64,000 bases of DNA. Origin: Erysipelotrichaceae bacterium. Its GTDB lineage: Bacteria > Bacillota_I > Bacilli_A > RFN20 > CAG-826. Shown here piece by piece: positions 4,745 through 11,989 of the stretch. The notes beneath the pieces are model-generated. The model made no database searches and was not told the origin of the DNA. It was given only the letters and a program-made list of their open reading frames with translations. Each line of letters opens with the position of its first letter. Positions within the stretch are counted from its first letter, which is position 1. The stretch covers positions 32,386 through 96,385 of the forward strand of contig SVBF01000001.1 in the NCBI GenBank assembly GCA_015058945.1, given 5' to 3'. Made by a program: the position numbers and the translations under genes.

Positions 4745-7700
4745 ATGGCAGAAATCAAAAAATCATTTAAGTCGGTCGACGGCAACACCGCGGCCGCAAT
4801 GGGTAGCTACCACTTCACCGAAGTGGCGGCCATTTACCCGATCACGCCGTCGTCCCCGATGGCGGAGAACGTCGATATCTTCGCCTCCAAAGGCCAGAAG
4901 AACTTCTTCGGCGCTCCGGTGAAGCTCGTGGAAATGCAATCCGAAGCCGGTGCCTCCGGCGCGGTCCACGGCGCCCTCCAAGGCGGTTCGCTCGCGACCA
5001 CCTACACCGCTTCTCAGGGCTTATTGCTCATGATCCCGAACATCTATAAGTGGTGCGGCGAGTTGCTCCCGGCGGTCCTCCATGTCTCCGCCCGTTCCCT
5101 CGCGACCCGCGCCCTTTCCATCTTCGGCGACCATCAAGACATCTATGCCATCCGTCAGACCGGCATCACGATGATCTGCTCCAACTCGGTCCAAGAGATC
5201 GCCGACCTTACCCCGGTCGCCCACCTCGTCGCGATCGAGTCCTCCGTCCCCGTCTGCCATTTCTTCGACGGTTTCCGTACCTCCCACGAGGTCCAGAACG
5301 TCGAATTCGTCGATGAGAACGAATGGAAGAAGCTCCTCCCGATGGACAAAGTCGAAGAGTTCCGTGCCCGCGCTCTCAACCCGCACACCCACGCCGTGAC
5401 CCGCGGCGGTGCCGAGAACGACGACATCTATTTCCAGGGCCGCGAAGCGCAGAACGTCAAAGTCGACGACGTCTACGCCGCCGCCGAAAAGTATTTCGCC
5501 GAAGCCACCAGGCTCACCGGCCGTGAATACGCCCCCTTCGTCTACGTCGGCGCCCCCGACGCGACCAAGGTCATCATCGCCATGGGCTCGGTCACCGAGA
5601 CCGCCGGCGAAGTCGTCGAAGAACTCAATAAGCGTGGCGAGAAGGTCGGCTTGGTCAAAGTCCACCTCTATCGTCCGTTCTCCGCCAAGCGCCTCGTGAA
5701 GGTCATCCCTTCCTCCGTCAAGAAGATCGCCGTCCTCGACCGCACCAAAGAACTCGGTGCCCAAGGCGAGCCGCTCTATCAGGACGTCCTCGTCGCCCTC
5801 GCCTCCGAAGGCAGGGGAGACATCAAGGTCCTCGGCGGACGTTATGGCCTTTCCTCCAAGGACACCCAGCCCAAGGACGTCAAGGCGGTCTACGACTTCC
5901 TCGACGCCGCGAAGAACTGGAATGGCTTCACCGTCGGCATCAAGGATGACGTGACCCATCTCTCCATCCCCGTCGACGACAAGTTCACCGTCCCCAGCAA
6001 CTACACCTCCTGCCTCTTCTATGGCTTAGGCTCCGACGGCACCGTCTCCGCGAACAAGAACTCCATCAAGATCATCGGCGACGCGACCGGACAATATGCC
6101 CAGGCCTACTTCCAGTACGACTCTCGCAAGGCCGGCGGCACGACCCGTAGCCACCTCCGCTTCGGCAAAGAGCCGATTCACAGCGAGTACTACGTCAAGA
6201 ACGCCGACTTCATCTCCTGCTCGCTCGACACCTATATCTTCAAGTTCGACATCATCGCCAACCTCAAGGAAGGCGGAACCTTCTTGCTCAACACCTCCAT
6301 GGACGATGAGACCCTCATCAAGTCCATGCCGAACCGCATGAAGCACCTCCTCGCCGAAAAGAAGGCGAAGTTCTACGTCATCGACGCGAACAAGCTCGCC
6401 CTCGAAGCCGGCATGGGCCGTCACACCAACACCACCATGCAGGCCGCCTTCTTCTACCTCAACCCCTCCATCATGCCCTATGCCGATGCCGAGAAGTGGA
6501 TGAAGAAGTACGTCCTCAAGACCTTTGAGAAGAAGGGCATGGACGTCGTCGAGAAGAACTATGCCGCCATCGACAAAGGCGCCCAGGGCCTCCGCGAGGT
6601 CCCCGTCGATCCGAAGTGGGTCGAACTCTCCGTCAACAAGGTCATCTCCGCCGATAGCGGCGACACCTATTACGACGAGTACGTCGAAGTCATCGACCGC
6701 CTCGACGGCGACGAACTCCCGACCAGCGCCTTCACCAAGCACGAGTTGCTCGACGGCACGATGAACGAGAACATCACCTTCCGTCAGAAGCGCGCCATCG
6801 CCGACCGCGTCCCCGTCTGGAACCCGGTAAGCTGCATCCAGTGCAACCAGTGCGCCCTCGTCTGCCCCCACGCGACCATCCGTCCGTATCTCCTTAACGC
6901 CGAGGAGGTCGAAAAGGCCCCCGCGATCGTCAAGGGTGCGCTCAAACCCGCGATGGGCACCGCCGACAAGACCCTCCAATTCCGCATCCAGGTCAGCTCC
7001 GACAACTGCGTCGGTTGCGGACTCTGCGTCGCCGAATGTATGGGCAACAAGACCGCCATCAAGCTCGGCAAGGAACCCGCGCTGAAGATGGTCGACGCGC
7101 ATACCCAGCGCGAACAGCAAGTCGGCGCCGACTATTGCTACGCCAACGTCTCCGAGAAGAAGGGACAATTCCCCGCTGCCTTGGAAGCCGGCGTCAAGGG
7201 CATCGGCTTCAAGAAGCCGTACATGGAAGTCTCCGGCGCCTGCGCCGGCTGCGGCGAAGCCCCGTACTATCGCCTCGTGAGCCAGCTCTTCGGTCAGGAT
7301 ATGCTCGTCGCTAACGCCACCGGCTGCTCCTCCATTTACTGCGGCTCCACCCCGCTCACCCCGTTTGTCAACGAAAACGGCAAGAACGGTCCGGCCTGGG
7401 CCAACTCCCTCTTTGAGGACAACGCCGAATACGGCTTCGGCATGAGGATCGCGACCGACCAGAAGCTCGCCCTCATCACCTCCTTGCTCCTCGCGAACAA
7501 AGAAAGCGTCGAACCCGAACTCAAGGAAGTCATCGAGAAGTATCTTGCCAACATCAAGAACCGCGACCTCTGCAAGCAGATCGTCCCCGAACTCGTCCGC
7601 TTGGTCAAAGCGTCCAAGAACGAGGAAGTCAAAGGCATCCTCGACTACGAACGCGACCTCGTCGATAAGTCCGTGTGGATCGTCGGCGGCGACGGCTGGA

Positions 7701-8314
7701 GCTACGATATCGGTTACGGCGGCGTCGATCACGTCCTCGCCAACGAAGCCGACGTCAATATCCTCGTCCTCGACACCGAGGTCTACTCCAACACCGGTGG
7801 CCAGGCCTCCAAGTCCTCTCAGACCGGCTCCATCAACAAGTTCACCGCTTCCGGTAAGAAAGAGGCCAAGAAGAACCTCGCCCTCATGGCGATGGCCTAT
7901 GGCCATGTCTACGTCGCCCAGATTGCCTTAGGCGCCAACCCCGCCGCGGCCATCAAGGCGATCAAGGAAGCCGAATCCTATAACGGACCCTCGCTCATCA
8001 TCTGCTACTGCCCCTGCGCCGAACAGCACATCAAGGGCGGCCTCGTCAACTCCATCAAGGAAGAGAAAGAAGCGGTGGAATGCGGCTACTTCCGCACCTT
8101 CCGTTACGATCCTCGCCTCGCGGAGGAAGGCAAGAACCCCTTACAGATCGACTGCGCCGAACCCGATTGGTCCAAGTTCCGCGACTTCATCATGCAGGAG
8201 ACTCGCTTCTCCATGCTCCCGATCGTCAATCCCGAGCACGCCGAAGAGCTCCTCAACAAGTGCGAAGCTTACGCCAAGAAGCGTTGGGAAGCGATCAAGC
8301 GCTTCGGCGACTAA
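4745..8314 (+). CDS. nifJ: Pyruvate:ferredoxin (flavodoxin) oxidoreductase
   Basis: The 1189-residue single-chain enzyme converts pyruvate and CoA to acetyl-CoA and CO2 and reduces ferredoxin. Its full length is typical of homodimeric PFOR. The order is the N-terminal thiamine-binding domain (DGNTAAAMGSYHFTEVAAIY), domain II, the gamma-like domain, then a double 4Fe-4S ferredoxin domain (CIQCNQCALVCPH near residue 697 and CVGCGLCVAEC near 755). The C-terminal thiamine diphosphate domain has GCAGCGEAPYYRL, ATGCSSIYCGSTP near 860 and GGDGWSYDIGYGG near 981. It is monocistronic, with its own promoter and terminator. It marks an anaerobic fermentative metabolism and would receive pyruvate from the glycolytic genes downstream. 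Confidence 0.97.
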   Translation: MAEIKKSFKSVDGNTAAAMGSYHFTEVAAIYPITPSSPMAENVDIFASKGQKNFFGAPVKLVEMQSEAGASGAVHGALQGGSLATTYTASQGLLLMIPNIYKWCGELLPAVLHVSARSLATRALSIFGDHQDIYAIRQTGITMICSNSVQEIADLTPVAHLVAIESSVPVCHFFDGFRTSHEVQNVEFVDENEWKKLLPMDKVEEFRARALNPHTHAVTRGGAENDDIYFQGREAQNVKVDDVYAAAEKYFAEATRLTGREYAPFVYVGAPDATKVIIAMGSVTETAGEVVEELNKRGEKVGLVKVHLYRPFSAKRLVKVIPSSVKKIAVLDRTKELGAQGEPLYQDVLVALASEGRGDIKVLGGRYGLSSKDTQPKDVKAVYDFLDAAKNWNGFTVGIKDDVTHLSIPVDDKFTVPSNYTSCLFYGLGSDGTVSANKNSIKIIGDATGQYAQAYFQYDSRKAGGTTRSHLRFGKEPIHSEYYVKNADFISCSLDTYIFKFDIIANLKEGGTFLLNTSMDDETLIKSMPNRMKHLLAEKKAKFYVIDANKLALEAGMGRHTNTTMQAAFFYLNPSIMPYADAEKWMKKYVLKTFEKKGMDVVEKNYAAIDKGAQGLREVPVDPKWVELSVNKVISADSGDTYYDEYVEVIDRLDGDELPTSAFTKHELLDGTMNENITFRQKRAIADRVPVWNPVSCIQCNQCALVCPHATIRPYLLNAEEVEKAPAIVKGALKPAMGTADKTLQFRIQVSSDNCVGCGLCVAECMGNKTAIKLGKEPALKMVDAHTQREQQVGADYCYANVSEKKGQFPAALEAGVKGIGFKKPYMEVSGACAGCGEAPYYRLVSQLFGQDMLVANATGCSSIYCGSTPLTPFVNENGKNGPAWANSLFEDNAEYGFGMRIATDQKLALITSLLLANKESVEPELKEVIEKYLANIKNRDLCKQIVPELVRLVKASKNEEVKGILDYERDLVDKSVWIVGGDGWSYDIGYGGVDHVLANEADVNILVLDTEVYSNTGGQASKSSQTGSINKFTASGKKEAKKNLALMAMAYGHVYVAQIALGANPAAAIKAIKEAESYNGPSLIICYCPCAEQHIKGGLVNSIKEEKEAVECGYFRTFRYDPRLAEEGKNPLQIDCAEPDWSKFRDFIMQETRFSMLPIVNPEHAEELLNKCEAYAKKRWEAIKRFGD

Positions 8315-8337
8315 TCGCCTAAAGCCAAAAGGTCATA

Positions 8338-8362
8338 GCCACCGGTTCGCCGGTGGCTTTTC
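8338..8362 (+). terminator. Rho-independent terminator after PFOR
   Basis: GCCACCGG-TTCG-CCGGTGGC stem with a tetraloop, followed by TTTTCC. Confidence 0.9.
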
Positions 8363-8364
8363 CT

Positions 8365-8393
8365 TTGCTTTGCGCATACGCGTAATCCATAAT
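8365..8393 (+). promoter_or_regulatory. Leaderless-type promoter of the esterase gene
   Basis: TTGCTT (8365-8370), 17-bp spacer, CATAAT (8388-8393), then six bases to ATG 8400. There is no Shine-Dalgarno, so transcription should begin at the start codon. Confidence 0.65.
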
Positions 8394-8399
8394 TAATCC

Positions 8400-9287
8400 A
8401 TGCCCGCGATCAAGATCAATTTCGTCCCGGAAGAGATCGGTCCCTTCCACCAGCATCACGCGAATAAGACGTCGATGAAGCATGGTTTTTATTATGAGAT
8501 GCTGACGGAGTTGCCTTTCGCGAAGGATAAGCGTCACATCCGCGTCTGGCTGCCGGATTCCTATGATTTCTATGGCGAGGGCCATCACCCGGTCCTCTAT
8601 ATGTCGGATGGGCAAAACCTGGTCGACAAATACCTGACCCGTTATGGGGATTGGCATTTGGACCGCGTCATCGCGACGTTAAGGAAAGAAGGCTATCCCG
8701 AGCCGATTTTGGTCGGTATCGATTGCCCTAAGGATTCGCAGCAACGTTCCAATGAATTAAATCCCCCTTATCCCGTCTTGCGCCGCGTGCGGAAGAAAGA
8801 AGGGGCGCCGAAGCGTCCGATCGGCGACCAATTCATCGCCTATATCGTCGAGAAGCTGAAACCGTTGATCGATGAGACCTTCCATACCGACCCAAGGAAG
8901 GAGTGCACCGGCATCGGTGGATCCTCCATGGGCGGCATCATGTCGTTTTATGCCTGGTTATGCTATCCGAAGACTTTCGGTTATTCGCATTGCTTCTCCC
9001 CGCCGTTCTTCTTTTATAACCATCGTCAGCTGCGTCGCATCCTTAAGACCTACGATCCCCGTCCCGAAACCCATGGACGCATCTTCCTTTACGTCGGCGG
9101 CAAGGACTTTGAGAAGACCTTCACCAAAGGTGTGTTCTGGATGCATAAGGAACTCGAGAAGTTCGGCTATGGCAGTGGTACGATGGGGTTTGCCTATGAG
9201 GAAAAGGCCATCCATCACGAGGAGTGGTGGTATCGATATTCGTTCCCTGCTTTGCGTTTTTGGCTCAGCGAGCTGCCTAAAGAATAA
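8400..9287 (+). CDS. Putative esterase (alpha/beta hydrolase, esterase D family)
   Basis: The 295-residue protein has the PF00756-type esterase layout: HHPVLYMSDGQNLVDKY near residue 61, an EPILVGIDC strand, and the nucleophile elbow GGSSMGG near residue 180, with the Ser as catalytic residue. A late acidic residue and His (HHEEWWYRYSFP) probably complete the triad. There is no signal peptide, so it acts in the cytoplasm. The start ATG 8400 is chosen because a promoter sits six bases upstream; ATG 8475 is an alternative. Substrate is unknown: related proteins act on S-formylglutathione, acyl-sugars or siderophore esters. Confidence 0.8.
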   Translation: MPAIKINFVPEEIGPFHQHHANKTSMKHGFYYEMLTELPFAKDKRHIRVWLPDSYDFYGEGHHPVLYMSDGQNLVDKYLTRYGDWHLDRVIATLRKEGYPEPILVGIDCPKDSQQRSNELNPPYPVLRRVRKKEGAPKRPIGDQFIAYIVEKLKPLIDETFHTDPRKECTGIGGSSMGGIMSFYAWLCYPKTFGYSHCFSPPFFFYNHRQLRRILKTYDPRPETHGRIFLYVGGKDFEKTFTKGVFWMHKELEKFGYGSGTMGFAYEEKAIHHEEWWYRYSFPALRFWLSELPKE

Positions 9288-9377
9288 AACTACGAATAAT
9301 AAACCGGAATCCCAGTGACAATTGTCTCGGTGTTTTTTTGTCGCGTGTGATAATGGTAGGCAATGTGAGGTGACCCT

Positions 9378-11072
9378 ATGGTAGAAAACCCTTTGTCGCG
9401 TAATAAACTATTCCTGTTTTTGTCCGAATTCATCGTCGGCGTGAGCCTGATGGGCGTGGAGATCGCCGCGAACCGCCTCTTCGTCCCCTACGTCTCCGGG
9501 ACCCAGGTGGTTTTGACGATCGTGACCGTTACGGTCATGCTCGGCATGGCGCTAGGCAATTTCGTCGGTGGGCGGCTTTCGGAGAAGAAAAACGCGCAAA
9601 ACCGGCTTTATATTTTGCTGACCGCCGCGGGTTTATGGGTGATTTTGACCGCTTTCGTGGGCAGATACGTGATCGCGGGTTTAGCCGCGGTGTTCGCCTT
9701 GTTCGTCAACGCTGGGCTCATCGTTTTTGTCACCGTATTCTCCTCATTGTTCTTGCTTTTACCCCCGATGCTTATCTTCGGTATGGTTACGCCAAACCTT
9801 GTTAAGTTCGCGGTAGGGGAAGGGAAGTTTAGTGGCAAGATCGTCGGGGTCATCGAGGCCTGCAATACGATCGGTTCCGTACTTGGAACCTTATTGCCTA
9901 CCTTCGTGACGATTCCTTTTATGGGCACCCCCATGAGCTTCTTTTTCTTCGGCATCATCCTCGTCTTGCTCGGTCTCTCTTATTTGCTTACCGGCGTCAT
10001 CAACAACATGCGCCTAAAGAAACAAGAAGCGGGGGAAGGGGAGGAGAAATCTTCCAAGAAAGGCGTCGTCGGTACGATGACCTTCGCCGCGCTTTCGTTT
10101 GCGTTACTCGTCGTCGCGGGCGTTTGGAATAGTGGGGCTCGTTTTACCTTTTGGGACGACAAGAAGATCATCTACGAAGGCGAATCGATGTACAACTACC
10201 TCAAGGTCACCGAGGATGGGTCCAAGCGTTATTTCTCCACCAATGTCATGTTCGGCGTGCAGTCGACCTACGACAAAAACGGCGGGCTCACGGACATGTA
10301 TTACGACTATTCGATGATGGGTGCCTTCATGGCAAAGCAAAAGAAAGCAAATGGTCCTTTGGACGTCCTCGTCCTAGGCAACGCGACCGGCACCCATGCA
10401 AGGCTGCTCAAAAGCGAGCGTTATTTCCCTTATGAGACAAACATCACCGGAGTCGAGATCGACGAGAAGATCATCGAGCTCGGTTATCAGTATTTCGATT
10501 GCCCTCGCGACATGAAAGTGGTCGCGGATGACGGTCGTAGCTATTTGGAAAAGCAAAAAGGGACGTATGACCTCATCTTCATCGATGCCTATTCCTCCAT
10601 CGCCGCGCCGTTCCAGATGACGACCGTGGAATTCTTCTCCAGCGTCTACTCCCACCTTAACCCGAACGGCGTCATGGTCATGAACGTGAACATGTATTCC
10701 AAAGAGAGGGGTTCGATGAACGAGCTTCTCACGGACACGGTTTCCTCCGTTTTCGATTCGGTGCAGACCTATCGCCTAAAAAGTGGCACCAATCTAGAGC
10801 TCTTCGCTACCAAAGAAGCGAATATGACCATCTGGATGAAGGATTCGTTATCTTTGGTTTCGGATCCGACGTTAAGCCTAAGGTGTGGGGATGTCGCTTC
10901 GACTTCGATTATCCCAACCGACCACGGCGCGCGCCTCACCGACTCTAGCGGTGACGTCGAACTCTCCGCCCTTTCCGCGGTGGATGGGCTCATCTTCGTC
11001 GAGCTTGACGGTTATCGCCGCGCGTTCCAAGACGGTGGGCTTCCCGGACTCTTCCGTTATCTATTCGGATAG
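9378..11072 (+). CDS. Membrane protein with spermidine-synthase-like methyltransferase fold
   Basis: The 564-residue protein starts at ATG 9378 behind GAGGTGA. The N-terminal ~210 residues hold about six to seven transmembrane segments (for example FLFLSEFIVGVSLMGVEIAA). After a soluble linker, residues about 320-480 match the spermidine synthase Rossmann domain: VLVLGNATGTHARLL, TGVEIDEKIIELGYQYF, VVADDGRSYLEKQKGTYDLI and FIDAYSSIAAPFQMTTVEFF. This MFS-like plus spermidine-synthase fusion is widespread in bacteria. Whether it makes polyamines is uncertain, since the canonical DxGxG glycine-rich loop is altered (LGNATGTH). Confidence 0.85.
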   Translation: MVENPLSRNKLFLFLSEFIVGVSLMGVEIAANRLFVPYVSGTQVVLTIVTVTVMLGMALGNFVGGRLSEKKNAQNRLYILLTAAGLWVILTAFVGRYVIAGLAAVFALFVNAGLIVFVTVFSSLFLLLPPMLIFGMVTPNLVKFAVGEGKFSGKIVGVIEACNTIGSVLGTLLPTFVTIPFMGTPMSFFFFGIILVLLGLSYLLTGVINNMRLKKQEAGEGEEKSSKKGVVGTMTFAALSFALLVVAGVWNSGARFTFWDDKKIIYEGESMYNYLKVTEDGSKRYFSTNVMFGVQSTYDKNGGLTDMYYDYSMMGAFMAKQKKANGPLDVLVLGNATGTHARLLKSERYFPYETNITGVEIDEKIIELGYQYFDCPRDMKVVADDGRSYLEKQKGTYDLIFIDAYSSIAAPFQMTTVEFFSSVYSHLNPNGVMVMNVNMYSKERGSMNELLTDTVSSVFDSVQTYRLKSGTNLELFATKEANMTIWMKDSLSLVSDPTLSLRCGDVASTSIIPTDHGARLTDSSGDVELSALSAVDGLIFVELDGYRRAFQDGGLPGLFRYLFG

Positions 11073-11107
11073 TGGGGGCAATCCCGGACGTTACGACCAT
11101 AGAAAAA

Positions 11108-11127
11108 GCCTCGAGTCGTCTCGAGGC
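11108..11127. terminator. Bidirectional terminator hairpin
   Basis: GCCTCGAG-TCGT-CTCGAGGC stem. An A-run on the left gives a T-run for the minus-strand tRNA, and GATTTTC on the right serves the plus-strand gene. Confidence 0.8.
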
Positions 11128-11140
11128 GATTTTCTTAATC

Positions 11141-11217
11141 TGGTCGGAACGTCGGGATTTGAACCCGAGACCCCTACCACCCCAAGGTAGTGCACTACCA
11201 AGCTGTGCTACGTCCCG
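11141..11217 (-). tRNA. tRNA-Pro (anticodon GGG)
   Basis: A 77-nt cloverleaf on the minus strand. The acceptor CGGGACG pairs with CGTTCCG; the D-arm is GCACAGCTTGGTAGTGC; the anticodon stem CTACC/GGTAG encloses TTGGGGT, giving anticodon GGG; the T-arm is CTCGGGTTCAAATCCCGA. The CCA is encoded at 11143-11141. It is a single tRNA with its own terminator at 11108-11127. Confidence 0.93.
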
Positions 11218-11421
11218 GCAAGGGGAATTATACTCATCGTGCTTTGCTTTGCCATAACAATTTACCTTCCTTAAGGAAGAAACGGGCGTGGTAGGGGCTC
11301 CATCGACGGAAGATCACCGCATATAAAACGAGAAAAAATGCAGAGACACTAAAAGTATGGATGTTTTTCGCGAGCCATTTTTCGCTTTCTTGCTATCATC
11401 TATTCGAAAAGAGGAAATCAT

Positions 11422-11940
11422 ATGTTACCCATCATTTTGCAAAGAAGGACCTGCCGCAAATTCGACCATGAGAAAGCGGTGGAGAAAGAAAAGATCGAAG
11501 AGATCGTCAAAGCCGGGCTTCACGCTCCCAGCGGCATGAACCGTCAGCTCGGCGAGATCTTCGTCATCCGCGATCCTAAGTTTCGCGACGAATACGCGCG
11601 CCTTAACGCCAAGGTGTTGGGCCGTGAGGACTTTGACCCCTTCTATGGGGCTCCGGTGATTTTGCTCATCGCCTCCTTGGAAAGCCCCTTCGCCGACCTC
11701 GATGGGGGAGCGATGATGGAGAACATGCTCCTCGAGGCGACAAACCAAGGCCTATCCACCTGCTGGATCCACCGCGCGAAAGAAGAGCTGAAATTGCCGG
11801 AGACCATCGAACTATTCGCCTCCAAAGGCATCGACATCACCGCCTATGAAGGCGTGGACCAAATTGCTTTGGGCTATGGCCTAGGCGAAGCCCCAAAAGA
11901 GAAAATCCTCCGCGAAGGCCGCGCTCATTACATCGACTAG
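11422..11940 (+). CDS. Nitroreductase family FMN-dependent oxidoreductase
   Basis: The 172-residue protein starts at ATG 11422 behind AGAGGAAA. The nitroreductase signatures are PIILQRRTCRKFDHEKAVEK at the N-terminus (Arg contacts with the FMN phosphate), HAPSGMNRQL near residue 35, GAMMENMLLEATNQGLSTCW near residue 100 and the C-terminal GYGLGEAPKEK. Members are homodimeric flavoproteins reducing quinones or nitro compounds with NAD(P)H. The protein is cytoplasmic; its substrate is not evident. It is slightly shorter than most (about 180-200 residues). Confidence 0.9.
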   Translation: MLPIILQRRTCRKFDHEKAVEKEKIEEIVKAGLHAPSGMNRQLGEIFVIRDPKFRDEYARLNAKVLGREDFDPFYGAPVILLIASLESPFADLDGGAMMENMLLEATNQGLSTCWIHRAKEELKLPETIELFASKGIDITAYEGVDQIALGYGLGEAPKEKILREGRAHYID

Positions 11941-11974
11941 AAGCAATTTCTTCGTCTTCTAGGACTTTGTCCTA

Positions 11975-11980
11975 TATAAT
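11975..11980 (+). promoter_or_regulatory. -10 box of uvrA
   Basis: TATAAT at 11975-11980, nine bases before ATG 11990. There is no Shine-Dalgarno between, so the transcript is leaderless or nearly so. Confidence 0.55.
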
Positions 11981-11989
11981 GCTTTCGCT

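Noticed and set aside
5021..5959. A CRISPR array, riboswitch or insertion sequence anywhere in the window
   Set aside because: I looked for regular spaced repeats, transposase motifs with terminal inverted repeats and common riboswitch cores in the intergenic gaps and saw none I could support; this antisense interval is one of the repetitive-looking shadows checked.
6026..7906. A 626-codon open frame on the minus strand inside the PFOR gene
   Set aside because: It is a shadow of the strongly C-ending codon bias of the real gene; the translation is low-complexity (Gly/Asp/Val/Leu rich) with no motif. Similar shadows lie antisense to gapA, pgk, ffh and fakA.
9300..9345. Terminator after the esterase gene (GACAATTGTC palindrome with a T-run)
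   Set aside because: The palindrome is short and separated from the T-run by several bases; the flanks do not pair well enough to call a terminator.
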